From positions 1 to 64,000 of the forward strand of contig NZ_MBES01000086.1 of NCBI RefSeq assembly GCF_001954195.1: a stretch of 64,000 bases of DNA, in the 5' to 3' direction. Under the pieces are notes generated by a model that was given only the letters and a program-made list of their open reading frames with translations, ran no database searches and was not told the DNA's origin. Positions 26,630 to 36,518 of this stretch are shown here, piece by piece (the first letter of the stretch is position 1; every line of letters starts with the position of its first letter). Position numbers and translations under genes: made by a program. Source of the stretch: Mycobacterium sp. IS-1264. GTDB lineage: Bacteria; Actinomycetota; Actinomycetes; Mycobacteriales; Mycobacteriaceae.

Positions 26630-29457
26630 CCAGCTCGCTGCGGTAACGGACGGGAACGCACCAGGGTTGGCCACCAGAACCATGGCCCGAGGATTCGCAG
26701 GATGCACGGCACGACGAACGAACGCACGATCAGCGTGTCGAGCAGCAGGCCAATGCACACGGTCGAACCCACCTGACCGACGGTGCGCAGATCGCTGGTG
26801 AGCATTGCCAGCATGGTGAACGCGAACACCAAACCGGCGGAAGTCACCACGCCGCCGGTGCTTCCGAGCGCGCGGATCAGGCCGGTGTGGATTCCGGCGT
26901 GCAGCTCCTCTTTGACGCGAAGGATCAACAGCAGGTTGTAGTCCGAACCCACCGCCACCAGGATGATGAACGTCAGTGGCAATACCAACCAGTGCAGCGG
27001 CAGGCCGATCAGGTGCTGCCAGACGAGGATGGAGAGCCCGAACGCCCCGGCGTAGGAGAAGGCCACCGTGCCGGGGATGACAATGGCTGCCATCAGACTT
27101 CTGGTGAGGAACAACATGATCAAGAAGATCAGCACGAAGGCGGCGATCGCCACGATGAGCAGATCGGACGCCGCGTATTGCTTGATGTCCTTGTTGGTTG
27201 ATCCCGAGCCGCCGATATAAACCTTCGAGCCGGCCAGCGAGGTCTCTTTGAGCGCCACGGTTATCGCCGTGGGGAACTGTTCTACATGCTGCACGCCTTC
27301 GGGGCCGTTGGCATCGCCCTCATGGGTGATGATCAGCCGGGCCGCCTTGCCGTCGGGCGACATCAGCAGCTGCATACCGGTTTTGACGTCGTCGTTGTCG
27401 AAAGCCTCGTGCGGGATGTAAAAGAAGTCATCGCTGCGGGACTGGTCGAAGTCGAGCCCCACATTGATCTGGTCGTCGAACGTCTGGTCGGTCTGGGTGG
27501 ACTGCAGAGAAGACTGGCCGTAGGTGCTGACCAATAGAGAGGCTAACGCCTCCGAGTCGTCGGCTGTGAGTTTCAGCTGCGTGATGATTTGCGGCAAGGT
27601 CTTGTCGATGACCTCGAGAGAGTTTACGGCGTCCTTGATGTCGTCGGCCATCTTGTCGAGGCCGTCGACCGACTCGAACAGCGACCTGAATGCGTAGCAG
27701 ATGGGAATGTCGAAACAGTGCTTCTCCCAATAGAAATAGCTGCGCATCGGCCGGAAGAAGTCCTCGAGGTTGGCAAGGTTCGACCTCAACTCGTCGGTGA
27801 CCTGTTGCATGTCCTCCATGGTGATGACCGTCTTGTGCATCTCATCCGACATCGTTTGGAAGAAGCCGATCTCTTTGCGCAAGACCGCGACCGTGTGCTC
27901 CGTAATCTGTGCCTGCTCGTTGGTATTGGCGTTTTGCTGCTTGGTGAACGGGAGCTGTTGACCGCTCCCGCTGCCTTGTGTGGTGAACAAGTAGGGAATG
28001 GTGGCATGTTCCAAAGCCCGGCCCATGGGCCTGGTGATGCTTTGCACCATCGCGACGCCGGGAAGGCGTTCGAGGGCCTTGGCCGCGCGGTCTAGTGAGA
28101 TGAAGTCACCCGAGTTTCGCATGTCGTGATCTGACTCGATCATCAGCATCTCGGAGAACAGCTTGCTCTTCGGGAAGTGCCGGTCGGCAGCTTGGAAACC
28201 GAGGTTGGCCGGGGAGTTGTGCGGCTGGTACTGGCGGTCGTCGTAGTTCTGCCGGTACGTCGGCACGAATATGGCCCCGAGCAGAACGGCAGCGGCGCTG
28301 GCGAAGAGGATCGGCACCGGCCACCGGACCACGCTCGCGCCGATGCGCCGATACAGATGCGCCTTGGCCTTGCTCCTTGGGTCGAAGAGCCCGAAAAGAC
28401 TGCCCACGGTCAAGAAGGCCGGGCCCAGCGTCAGCGCCGCCGCGATGGTGAACAGCATGCTGATCGCGACGGCCGGCCCCATGGTGTGGAAATAGTTGAG
28501 TCGCGCGAAGGTCAGGCAGTAACACGCCCCCGCGATCGTCAGCCCCGAGCCGAGGATGACGGGTGCGACGCTCTTGTACGCGGTGTAAAACGCCTCCTCC
28601 CTGCTTTCGCCGTCGTGTCGGGCCTCGTGATAGCGGCCCATCAAGAAGATGCCGTAGTCCGTGCCCGCTCCCAGCGTCAGCGCGACGACGATGTTCACTG
28701 CGAATGACGAGAGCTCGATGTACCCGAGATGCCCAAGGGTGGCGATGACCCCCTTCGCGACCAGCATCTCGAACAGAACTCCGGCCAACGGGACAAACAG
28801 GTTGACGATGGAGCGGTACACCAGCAGCAACATCGCGATGATGAGGAAGATCGTCACGATCGTGATGTTGTTCAGGCTCGAATTCGCAATAGCCACAGTG
28901 TCTTTGGCGAGCGGGGCCGCGCCGCTGACATAGACCATGAGCCCGGGGGGCGGCGCGTCCTTGGCGACGATATCCCGAACGGCGGCAACGGACTCATTCG
29001 CTTGCATCTGGCCGATATCGCCCGCGAGACGCAACAGCACGTATGCGCACTTGCCGTCGAGGCTCTGCGCCCCTGCCGCCGTGATCGGCTTTCCCCACAG
29101 ATCCATGGCGTACTGCACATGCTTGGGGTCTTGCTTGAACCGGCGCATCAGATCGTCGTAGTACCGGTGATCCGCGTCGCCTAGCGGCCGGTTGGCTTCG
29201 AGCACGATCATGGCCAGGCTGGTCGAATTCGACTCGTGGAACTTCGCCCCGATGCTCAGCAGCGCGCGCTGCGACGGCGCGTAGTGCGGGACCAGTGGGC
29301 CCGCGAGCTCCTCGGCGACCCTTTCGACCTGCGGCATGAAGGTGTTCGTCGACACGGCGAGCAGGCCCCAGAAGGCGATGATCGGGATCGCGAAGACGCG
29401 GACCATTCTGGGGACCAAGGGGCGCTTCGCCCGAGGCTGCGCCTGGTGTTCGCTCAT
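26626..29457 (-). CDS. MmpL-family RND transporter (MmpL4/5-like, probable siderophore exporter)
   Basis: 943 residues; the start at 29457 overlaps the mmpS stop (ATGA). RND layout of about 12 helices with two large extracytoplasmic loops; proton-relay Asp-Tyr pairs are visible in GAGTDYGIFLMGRYHEAR and VGSDYNLLLILRVKEE. The second loop is long and helical, with two Cys (HCFDIPIC) near residues 590, the pattern of MmpL4/MmpL5. In M. tuberculosis MmpS4/L4 and MmpS5/L5 export mycobactin and carboxymycobactin but lie away from mbt. Here the pair sits beside mbtA, which supports the same substrate. Confidence 0.9.
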   Translation of the reverse strand: MSEHQAQPRAKRPLVPRMVRVFAIPIIAFWGLLAVSTNTFMPQVERVAEELAGPLVPHYAPSQRALLSIGAKFHESNSTSLAMIVLEANRPLGDADHRYYDDLMRRFKQDPKHVQYAMDLWGKPITAAGAQSLDGKCAYVLLRLAGDIGQMQANESVAAVRDIVAKDAPPPGLMVYVSGAAPLAKDTVAIANSSLNNITIVTIFLIIAMLLLVYRSIVNLFVPLAGVLFEMLVAKGVIATLGHLGYIELSSFAVNIVVALTLGAGTDYGIFLMGRYHEARHDGESREEAFYTAYKSVAPVILGSGLTIAGACYCLTFARLNYFHTMGPAVAISMLFTIAAALTLGPAFLTVGSLFGLFDPRSKAKAHLYRRIGASVVRWPVPILFASAAAVLLGAIFVPTYRQNYDDRQYQPHNSPANLGFQAADRHFPKSKLFSEMLMIESDHDMRNSGDFISLDRAAKALERLPGVAMVQSITRPMGRALEHATIPYLFTTQGSGSGQQLPFTKQQNANTNEQAQITEHTVAVLRKEIGFFQTMSDEMHKTVITMEDMQQVTDELRSNLANLEDFFRPMRSYFYWEKHCFDIPICYAFRSLFESVDGLDKMADDIKDAVNSLEVIDKTLPQIITQLKLTADDSEALASLLVSTYGQSSLQSTQTDQTFDDQINVGLDFDQSRSDDFFYIPHEAFDNDDVKTGMQLLMSPDGKAARLIITHEGDANGPEGVQHVEQFPTAITVALKETSLAGSKVYIGGSGSTNKDIKQYAASDLLIVAIAAFVLIFLIMLFLTRSLMAAIVIPGTVAFSYAGAFGLSILVWQHLIGLPLHWLVLPLTFIILVAVGSDYNLLLILRVKEELHAGIHTGLIRALGSTGGVVTSAGLVFAFTMLAMLTSDLRTVGQVGSTVCIGLLLDTLIVRSFVVPCILRILGPWFWWPTLVRSRPLPQRAG

Positions 29458-29897
29458 GCGGATTTCACCAGGCAAAACACGTGTGCGTCCTGATGGGCAT
29501 CGGATTGTTCAGCGCGGACAACGCCATTCACCCGCAACCGGCAGCCGACTTGACCGCCATGAACCTGCGCCGAGATGCTGCCGGACACGACGGTGAGGGT
29601 GGTTGCCTCCGTATGCGACCACGGCAAGGTCGTGAGATCGACCTGGTGTGGATGCCCGTTGATGTCCACCCAGACGAGCATCCCGCCATCGCCGACGGAG
29701 CCGAACAACTCGTACGTGAGCCGTTTGATACTGAACTCGGGAGGCGCTGCCGGCTCATTGACGGTGATGACGGGCGGGGGATTAGAGAACTGGTGCACCT
29801 TCACCATGGCCACCGCGCCCACGCCGATAGCAATGACCGCGACCAATGGCATCCAGACGCGCGCCAAGACGGTCCTGCCGACCGAACGAGGGCTCAT
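29454..29897 (-). CDS. MmpS-family accessory protein of the adjacent MmpL
   Basis: 147 residues: one N-terminal membrane anchor (WMPLVAVIAIGVGAVAMV), then a beta-rich periplasmic domain with IKRLTYELFGSVGDGGMLVWVDING, the MmpS signature. The final Cys pair sites (GCRLRVNG, VFCLV) probably form a disulfide as in MmpS4. It is translationally coupled to mmpL and lies 141 bases after a small membrane protein gene that follows mbtA. Works with MmpL in export of siderophore across the inner membrane. Confidence 0.9.
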   Translation of the reverse strand: MSPRSVGRTVLARVWMPLVAVIAIGVGAVAMVKVHQFSNPPPVITVNEPAAPPEFSIKRLTYELFGSVGDGGMLVWVDINGHPHQVDLTTLPWSHTEATTLTVVSGSISAQVHGGQVGCRLRVNGVVRAEQSDAHQDAHVFCLVKSA

Positions 29898-30038
29898 TCG
29901 ATCACCTCTGTAGAACTCGGTCCCGGATCTCGTCTGCGCATCCCGCCCCCGCCCTCGTGCCCATGCAGATAGTAGACGGTCATGTGCCTAACGGGAAATG
30001 GGGCCAGGCACAGACGATCGGCACCGCACCGGAACGCC

Positions 30039-30464
30039 TCAGTACGTCTTGCGCAGGCGCCTCTTCAGCCTTGCGCTTCTGAGAACCTGCACCGTGAGGT
30101 TCGTACCGGCCAACATGGGGAAAACGCCGAGAAATGTCCGCTCGGAGGGCGTCGCCCCATGCAGGTGGTAAAGGCTGCCGAACACATAAAAGCAGCCCAC
30201 CATGAATAGAGCGCCGGGTATGCACAACGCCATCAACGAGCTGCGGGCGGCGATGATTTGCTGCGCGTAGTCCAACTCATCGGGTGACAGCGGTTCGCGT
30301 TTGCGCACTTTTTGCGTGACCGCCCTGGCGCTGCCTATTTCTTCGCCTATCGCGGTGGGCGTTCGGTCGCGCAATTGCATTGTGAAGACGAAAGCGACCG
30401 CCGCGAACACCAGCGCCAGCACGAGGGCGAGTACCGTCAGAAAACCCCACAAAGCTTCACCCAT
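30039..30464 (-). CDS. Small membrane protein of unknown function between mbtA and mmpS
   Basis: 141 residues with an N-terminal helix (LWGFLTVLALVLALVFAAVAFVF) and a helix pair region around SSLMALCIPGALFMVGCFYVFG, separated by a charged cytosolic segment (ARAVTQKVRKREPLSPDEL) and ending in a very basic RLKRRLRK tail. No family recognised. It follows mbtA by 61 bases on the same strand and precedes mmpS/mmpL, so it is probably co-transcribed with them; a part in export or anchoring is conceivable. Confidence 0.7.
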   Translation of the reverse strand: MGEALWGFLTVLALVLALVFAAVAFVFTMQLRDRTPTAIGEEIGSARAVTQKVRKREPLSPDELDYAQQIIAARSSLMALCIPGALFMVGCFYVFGSLYHLHGATPSERTFLGVFPMLAGTNLTVQVLRSARLKRRLRKTY

Positions 30465-30525
30465 TGTTCGGCTCCTTCGCGCCTGCCGTCGAACTTAGCA
30501 TCGCGCACGCGGCCGGCGCACGGCG

Positions 30526-32175
30526 TCAATCCACGCCGCCGACCTGGCGGGCGATCGCCTTTTTGTCGACCTTGCCGATGGGTGTGGTGGGCAGCGAGGG
30601 CATCGCGACCAACACGTCGGGCCGGGCATGCACGGCCACACCGCGCCGGTCGAGGTAGGCGTTCAGTTGCGCAAGGCTGATCGCTTCGCCGGTGAAAACG
30701 GCGGCGACGCAAATCTTTTCGCCCAGATAGGGGTCGGGCAGCGCAATGGCCGCGGCCGCGTAGATCGCGGGGTGGCGCAGCAGCTGCTCTTCGAGGTCCG
30801 CGGCCGCAATCGTCTCACCGCCGCGACAAATCACGTCTTTCACCCGCCCGGTGACCACCAGGTAGCCGTCTTCCCGACGGCGGACCAAATCGCCGCTGCG
30901 GAAGAACCCGTCGGGATCGAAGCAGCGCTCGTTGTCGCGCTCGGCACGGAAGTAACCGTTGAACGTATACGGGCCGCGTACCAGCAGCTCGCCCTCTTCG
31001 CCGGGTGACACCGGCTCGCCCACGCCGTCGACGACGCGCAGTTCGTCATCCGCGCACAAGGGCCGGCCCTGGGTGCCGTCCAGCAATTCCGGCGGATCGC
31101 CGGGACGGGTGAAATTGAGCAACCCCTCCGCCATGCCGAACACCTGCTGCAGGCCCGGGGTCAGCGTCGCGCGCACCCGTCGGGCGTCCTCGGGCTCGAG
31201 TTTGGCACCGCCAACCTGCAAGAGCCGCAACGACTTCGGTGTCACCGGCTCCCAGTCGCAGGCCTGTGCCCACAGTTTGGCCAGCGCCGGCACCAGCGCG
31301 GTGACGGTGACGCCGTGGCGGTCGATGGCGGCGAAGGCCGCCTCCGGGCTGGGGTCGGTGCCGAACACGGTGGTGGCGCCCACCGTCATCGCACCGAGTA
31401 GCCCCGGACAAGCCAGGGGGAAGTTGTGGCCCGCGGACAGCGCCACCAGATAGACGTCCGGTGCGGTGAGCCCGCAGACGGCGGCGCTCGCGGTCGCGTT
31501 GAACACGTAGTCGTTGTGCGTGCGGGGGATGAGCTTGGGTAGGCCGGTGGTGCCGCCGGAAACCAGTAGCAAGGCAGGCGATTCCGGATCCACCGGCGAT
31601 TCGGTGTTCGGAACCGCCACCGACTCGCACAGCCGCCGCCATGAGACGAACGGACCGGGGTCGCCGTCGACGATGACGTGCTGGAGCGTGGGGTGCTCCT
31701 CGGCGAGCTGGCGTGCCATCGCCCGATAGTCGAAACCGTTTGCGGCATCAGCGATTAACAGCGCGCTGGCTTGACCGACGGCGGCAAAGTGTCCCAACTC
31801 GGCGGCCCGATGACCGGGCAGGCACATCACCGGGATCGCCCGCGCGCGCAACAGCCCGAACAACGCAACCGCGAATTGGCAGCCGTTCGGCAACTGCAGC
31901 AACACCCGGTCGCCCGGTCCGATGCCCAGGCCGCGCAGACCGGCCGCCGCACGGTCGGCCCGCTCGTCGAGTTCGGCGTAGCTGAGTCGCTCACCCGGCA
32001 GTGCGTCGAGCACGGCGATCCGGTCGGGCCAGCGTCGCGCAGCGTCGGCGAGGATCGCGTCCACGGCCCGACCAGTCCAATACCCGGCCGCCCGGTACGC
32101 GGCGGCCCTATCGGCCGGGAACGGTACGAATCCCTCCACGCCTTCGGCCGCCGGCTGCGCGGTGTCTGCGGGCAT
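30526..32175 (-). CDS. mbtA: Salicyl-AMP ligase MbtA
   Basis: 549 residues; GAGGAG lies seven bases before the ATG. The P-loop motif LLVSGGTTGLPKLIPRTHNDY is diagnostic of aryl-acid adenylating enzymes (EntE, DhbE, MbtA). YRTGD-equivalent RSGDLVRRREDGYLVVTGR and the final PIGKVDKKAIA with catalytic Lys are intact. Activates salicylate from MbtI and loads it on the ArCP domain of MbtB. It is divergent from mbtB over a 98-base region with an IdeR-like box. Confidence 0.95.
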   Translation of the reverse strand: MPADTAQPAAEGVEGFVPFPADRAAAYRAAGYWTGRAVDAILADAARRWPDRIAVLDALPGERLSYAELDERADRAAAGLRGLGIGPGDRVLLQLPNGCQFAVALFGLLRARAIPVMCLPGHRAAELGHFAAVGQASALLIADAANGFDYRAMARQLAEEHPTLQHVIVDGDPGPFVSWRRLCESVAVPNTESPVDPESPALLLVSGGTTGLPKLIPRTHNDYVFNATASAAVCGLTAPDVYLVALSAGHNFPLACPGLLGAMTVGATTVFGTDPSPEAAFAAIDRHGVTVTALVPALAKLWAQACDWEPVTPKSLRLLQVGGAKLEPEDARRVRATLTPGLQQVFGMAEGLLNFTRPGDPPELLDGTQGRPLCADDELRVVDGVGEPVSPGEEGELLVRGPYTFNGYFRAERDNERCFDPDGFFRSGDLVRRREDGYLVVTGRVKDVICRGGETIAAADLEEQLLRHPAIYAAAAIALPDPYLGEKICVAAVFTGEAISLAQLNAYLDRRGVAVHARPDVLVAMPSLPTTPIGKVDKKAIARQVGGVD

Positions 32176-32239
32176 CGGACTCCTCAGTGGGGGGCTAGTG
32201 GCGGCGACCCGGTGATCGAGGATAGGGTACCCAAAGAAA

Positions 32240-32258
32240 TTAGGGCAGCCTTTGCTAA
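32240..32258. promoter_or_regulatory. IdeR iron box between mbtA and mbtB
   Basis: TTAGGGCAGCCTTTGCTAA is an imperfect palindrome (TTAG...CTAA) matching the IdeR consensus at 13-14 of 19 positions. It lies 15 bases before the mbtB start and 64 bases before the mbtA start, so one site can repress both divergent operons. Confidence 0.7.
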
Positions 32259-32273
32259 TTCCGAGGAGGGTTC

Positions 32274-35200
32274 GTGGTACGTGCCCCGGCGTGCTCGGAG
32301 GATATCCGCGCGGAGGTGGCCGAGCTGCTCGGCGTCCCGGCCGACACCGTTCACCCGGGTAGCAACCTTATCGGCCAGGGCCTCGACTCGATCCGGATGA
32401 TGACGCTGGCCGGTCGCTGGCGCCGCCACGGCATCGGGATCGATTTCGCCACGCTGGCCGCGACACCGACCATCGAGGCGTGGTCGGAGTTGGTGACGGC
32501 GGGTGCGCCGGCGACCACCGACGAAGCGCCAGCCGACCAGCCCGCTGGGGACGACCGCGCTTCCGACGATTTTCCGCTCGCCCCGATGCAGCACGCGATG
32601 TGGGTCGGCCGCCAGGACAACCAGCAGTTCGGTGGGGTGGCCGGCCACCTCTACGTCGAGTTCGACGGCGGCGCCACCGACCCGGACCGGCTCCGTGCGG
32701 CGGCCACCCGGCTGGCGCGGCGTCACCCGATGCTGCGCGTGCGGTTCGGATCCGACGGCACCCAGCGCATCGCCCCGATCTCGGAATGCCCCGACTTCCC
32801 CGTCACCGTCGAGGACCTGCGCCACCTCGCCGGTGACCTCGTCGAGCGGCGCCTGGCCGAGATCCGCGACGCCAAATCGCACCAGCAGCTCGACGGCGCG
32901 GTGTTCGAACTGGCGTTGACGCTGCTGCCCGGCGAGCGTTCGCGCCTGCACGTCGACCTGGACATGCAGGCCGCCGACGCGATGAGCTATCGCACCCTGA
33001 TGTCGGACCTGGCCGCCCTCTATGTCGGCCGCGAGCTGCCCGCATTGGGTTACAGCTACCGGGAATACCGCCAAGCCGTCGCGCGGGAGGAGACGCGGCC
33101 GCAACCCGCCCGCAACGCCGACCGCGAGTGGTGGGCGCAACGCATCCCGCAGCTGCCCGACCCGCCGGCGCTGCCATCGAGCGGGGGCCGCGAGTCGCGC
33201 CGAAGCACCCGACGTTGGCACTGGCTGGACCCGGCGACCCGCGACGCGCTGTTCGCCCGCGCCCGGGCACGCGGCGTTACCCCGGCGATGGCGCTGGCCG
33301 CGGCGTTCGCCAATGCGCTGGCGCGGTGGTCGGGGGCGCCACGGTTCCTGCTGAACGTGCCCTTGTTCGCCCGCCAGGCCCTGCACCCCGACGTCGACCT
33401 GCTGGTCGGCGACTTCACCTCGTCCCTGCTGCTGGACGTCGACCTGACCGGCGCGGGCACCCCCGCTGCGCGGGCACGCGTGGTACAGGACGCCATGCGG
33501 TCGGCCGCCGCCCATTCCGACTACCCGGGGCTGTCGGTGTTGCGCGACCTGAGCCGCCACCGCGGCACGCAGGTGTTGGCGCCCGTGGTGTTCACCAGCG
33601 CGCTCGGGCTCGGCGAATTGTTCAGTGCCGATGTCACAGGGCAATTCGGCCGCCCCGGATGGATCATCTCGCAGGGCCCGCAGGTGCTGCTGGACGCGCA
33701 GGTCACCGAGTTCGACGGCGGGGTGCTGGTGAACTGGGACGTGCGCGACGGCGTCTTCGCACCCGGCGTCATCGACGCCATGTTCGCCCATCACGTCGAC
33801 GAACTGCTCCGGCTGGCCGCGGCTGACGAACCGTGGGACGCGCCGGGCCCGTCGGCGCTGGCGGCCGCGCAGCGCGCGGTGCGTGACGCGGTGAACGGCC
33901 GCACCGCCGCGCCCAGCGGTGAGGCGTTGCACCACGGGTTTTTTCGGCAGGCGGGGCTGCGGCCGGACGCGCCCGCAGTGTTCGCCAGCTCCGGCGACCT
34001 CAGCTACGCGCGGTTGCGCGATCAGGCGCTGGCGGTGGCGGCGGCGTTGCGCGCGAGCGGGATCGGCGCCGGCGACACGGTCGCGGTCATGGGCCCCAAG
34101 ACCGCCGAACAGGTGCCGGCACTGCTGGGAATCCTTGCCGCCGGAGGCGTGTATCTGCCGATCGGGGTCGACCAACCCCGCGACCGCGCGCAGCGCATCC
34201 TGGAAACCGGTGGAGTGAGGCTGGCCCTGGTGTGCGGCGGGAAGACGCTGTCGTTACCGGTGCGGGAGCTCACGATCGCCGACGTGGTTCGCGACGCACC
34301 CGCCGCGCCGGCGGGCGTCGTGCCCGCGGGCGGCGATCCGGCCGACCTCGCCTACGTGCTGTTCACCTCGGGTTCGACCGGGCAGCCCAAGGGCGTCGAG
34401 ATGACGCACGACGGCGCGATGAACACCGTCGAATTTCTCACCCGCCACTTCGATATCGGCGCCGCCGATCGGTGCCTGGCCCTGTCGACGCTGGAATGCG
34501 ACATGTCGGTGCTGGACGTCTTCGCGACCTTGCGCGCGGGCGGGGCGATCGTGATGGTCGATGAGGCGCAGCGGCGCGACCCCGACGCGTGGGCCCGGCT
34601 CATCGACGATCACCACGTCACGGTGCTGAACTTCCTGCCGGGCTGGCTGGAGATGCTCGTCGAGGTCGGCCAGGACCGGCTGTCGTCGCTGCGGGTGGTG
34701 CCTACCGGCGGCGACTGGGTACGTCCCGGCCTGGCCCGCCGGTTGCGGTCCCTGGCGCCGAACGTGCGGTTCGCCGGGCTGGGTGGCGCGACCGAAACCG
34801 CCGTCCACGCAACCATTTTCGAGGTCGGCGACGACCTGCCGACCGACTGGACCGCCGTGCCGTACGGCGTCCCGTTCCCGAATATCGCATGCCGCGTCGT
34901 CAACGAGGCCGGTGCCGACTGCCCCGACTGGGTCGCCGGGGAGCTGTGGATATCCGGACGCGGCATCGCCCGGGGTTACCGTGGCCGCAGCGAACTCACC
35001 GCAGAACGTTTCGTGCTCCGCGACGGCCGGATCTGGTACCGCACCGGTGATTTGGCCCGCTATTGGCCGGACGGCACCCTCGAGTTCGTCGGCCGCGCCG
35101 ATTACCGCATCAAGATAAGCGGCTACCGCGTGGAGCTCGGCGAGATCGAGGCGTCGCTGCGGCGAGTGCCCGGGGTGCGGGCGGCCGTGGCCGCCCTGGT

Positions 35201-36518
35201 TCCCGCGCCCGGCGGCGCCGAGGTGTTGGCGGCCCAGGTTTGCCTCGAAGACGCCGCGCTGGACGCCCGGCGAATTCGCGAGGTCCTCGTCGATCTCGTT
35301 CCCGCACACATGATTCCGGCACATATTTCGGTGGTCGAGCGCATCCCCTTCACCGACGGCGGCAAGATCGACCGGCGCGCCGTCGGCGGCGAGCTGGCCG
35401 CGGCGGTGGCCGAGCAGTCCCGCGACACGTCAGCGCGCTACGAGGCGCCCCGAACGCAGCTGGAACGGGCGCTGTGCCACATCGTCGCGGGGCTGCTGAA
35501 CCGCGACGCCGTGGGCGTGCACGACGACTTCTTCTCCCTCGGGGGCGATTCCGTGCTTGCGACACAGGCCGTCGCGGCCATCCGCCAGTGGCTCGATTCG
35601 CCGAGCCTGATGGTCGCCGACGTCTTCGCCACGAGGACCGCCGCCACGCTGGCGCAACTGCTCATCGCCCGGGACTCCGACGCCGGACGACTCGAGCTGG
35701 TGGCCGAGGTGTACCTGGAGATCGCGGACATGTCGCGCGTCGACGTGTTGTCCGCGCTCGATGCGCCGACCGACCAACCCGTCCGACGGGAATTCCAGCC
35801 CTGGGTGAAGCGGTTTACCGGTGCCACGGCGAACGGCTCGGTGGTCGTGTTCCCCCACGCCGGCGGTGCCGCCGCGGCGTACCGGTCACTGGCTAAAGCG
35901 CTGTCGGCCAATGACGTCGACGCCTACGTGGTGCAGTACCCGCAGCGCGCGGACCGCCGGCATCACCCCGCCGCGCAGAGCATCGGCGCGCTGGCAACCG
36001 AGTTGTTCGAGGCGGGCGACTGGGCCGCGGCGGCTCCGCTGAGCCTGTTCGGCCATTGCATGGGCGCGGTGGTGGCCTTCGAGTTCGCCCGCGTGGCCGA
36101 ACGCAACGGGGTGCCGGTTCGCGTGCTGTGGGCCTCGGCCGGGCAGGCCCCGTCGACGGTCACCGCGGATGGACCGCTGCCGACCAGCGCCAGCGGCGTG
36201 CTGGCGGACATGGTGGATCTCGGTGGCACCGATCCGGCGCTGTTGGAGGACGAGGAATTCGTCGAACTCTTAGTGCGGGCGGTGCAGGCCGACTACACCG
36301 CGCTGAACGCCTATTCGTGCCCGCCGGACGTACGCATCCGCGCCGACATCCATGCGGTCGGCGGCAGCCGCGACCACCGGATCAGCCGGGAAACGTTGGC
36401 CACGTGGCAAACTCACACCTCCGGCCGGTTCACGTTGACCGATTTCGAGGGCGGCCACTTCTACCTCAACGACCATCTCGACGCGGTGGCCCGGATGGTG
36501 AGCGCCGATGTCCGATAA
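32274..36518 (+). CDS. mbtB: Mycobactin synthetase MbtB (ArCP-Cy-A-PCP-TE)
   Basis: 1414 residues from GTG 32274 (GAGGAGGG upstream). Domains in order: aryl carrier protein, Ser39 in QGLDSIRMM; cyclisation domain ~95-530 with the DxxxxD motif in DLDMQAADAMS near 226; adenylation ~545-1060 with LFTSGSTGQPKG near 695; peptidyl carrier, Ser in LGGDSVLA near 1091; thioesterase ~1185-1414. The Cy domain condenses salicylate with Ser or Thr and forms the oxazoline ring. In the TE the nucleophile elbow reads FGHCMGA, so the usual catalytic Ser is Cys; the late GGHFYL His is present. Overlaps mbtC by 11 bases. Confidence 0.96.
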   Translation: MVRAPACSEDIRAEVAELLGVPADTVHPGSNLIGQGLDSIRMMTLAGRWRRHGIGIDFATLAATPTIEAWSELVTAGAPATTDEAPADQPAGDDRASDDFPLAPMQHAMWVGRQDNQQFGGVAGHLYVEFDGGATDPDRLRAAATRLARRHPMLRVRFGSDGTQRIAPISECPDFPVTVEDLRHLAGDLVERRLAEIRDAKSHQQLDGAVFELALTLLPGERSRLHVDLDMQAADAMSYRTLMSDLAALYVGRELPALGYSYREYRQAVAREETRPQPARNADREWWAQRIPQLPDPPALPSSGGRESRRSTRRWHWLDPATRDALFARARARGVTPAMALAAAFANALARWSGAPRFLLNVPLFARQALHPDVDLLVGDFTSSLLLDVDLTGAGTPAARARVVQDAMRSAAAHSDYPGLSVLRDLSRHRGTQVLAPVVFTSALGLGELFSADVTGQFGRPGWIISQGPQVLLDAQVTEFDGGVLVNWDVRDGVFAPGVIDAMFAHHVDELLRLAAADEPWDAPGPSALAAAQRAVRDAVNGRTAAPSGEALHHGFFRQAGLRPDAPAVFASSGDLSYARLRDQALAVAAALRASGIGAGDTVAVMGPKTAEQVPALLGILAAGGVYLPIGVDQPRDRAQRILETGGVRLALVCGGKTLSLPVRELTIADVVRDAPAAPAGVVPAGGDPADLAYVLFTSGSTGQPKGVEMTHDGAMNTVEFLTRHFDIGAADRCLALSTLECDMSVLDVFATLRAGGAIVMVDEAQRRDPDAWARLIDDHHVTVLNFLPGWLEMLVEVGQDRLSSLRVVPTGGDWVRPGLARRLRSLAPNVRFAGLGGATETAVHATIFEVGDDLPTDWTAVPYGVPFPNIACRVVNEAGADCPDWVAGELWISGRGIARGYRGRSELTAERFVLRDGRIWYRTGDLARYWPDGTLEFVGRADYRIKISGYRVELGEIEASLRRVPGVRAAVAALVPAPGGAEVLAAQVCLEDAALDARRIREVLVDLVPAHMIPAHISVVERIPFTDGGKIDRRAVGGELAAAVAEQSRDTSARYEAPRTQLERALCHIVAGLLNRDAVGVHDDFFSLGGDSVLATQAVAAIRQWLDSPSLMVADVFATRTAATLAQLLIARDSDAGRLELVAEVYLEIADMSRVDVLSALDAPTDQPVRREFQPWVKRFTGATANGSVVVFPHAGGAAAAYRSLAKALSANDVDAYVVQYPQRADRRHHPAAQSIGALATELFEAGDWAAAAPLSLFGHCMGAVVAFEFARVAERNGVPVRVLWASAGQAPSTVTADGPLPTSASGVLADMVDLGGTDPALLEDEEFVELLVRAVQADYTALNAYSCPPDVRIRADIHAVGGSRDHRISRETLATWQTHTSGRFTLTDFEGGHFYLNDHLDAVARMVSADVR

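Noticed and set aside
29898-30038. IdeR box in front of mmpS
   Set aside because: No TTAGGTTAG-like half-site; iron control would have to come from the mbtA promoter.
32184-34175. 663-residue minus frame
   Set aside because: Antisense shadow of mbtB; composition rich in Arg, Gly, His and Gln typical of mirrored GC-rich genes.
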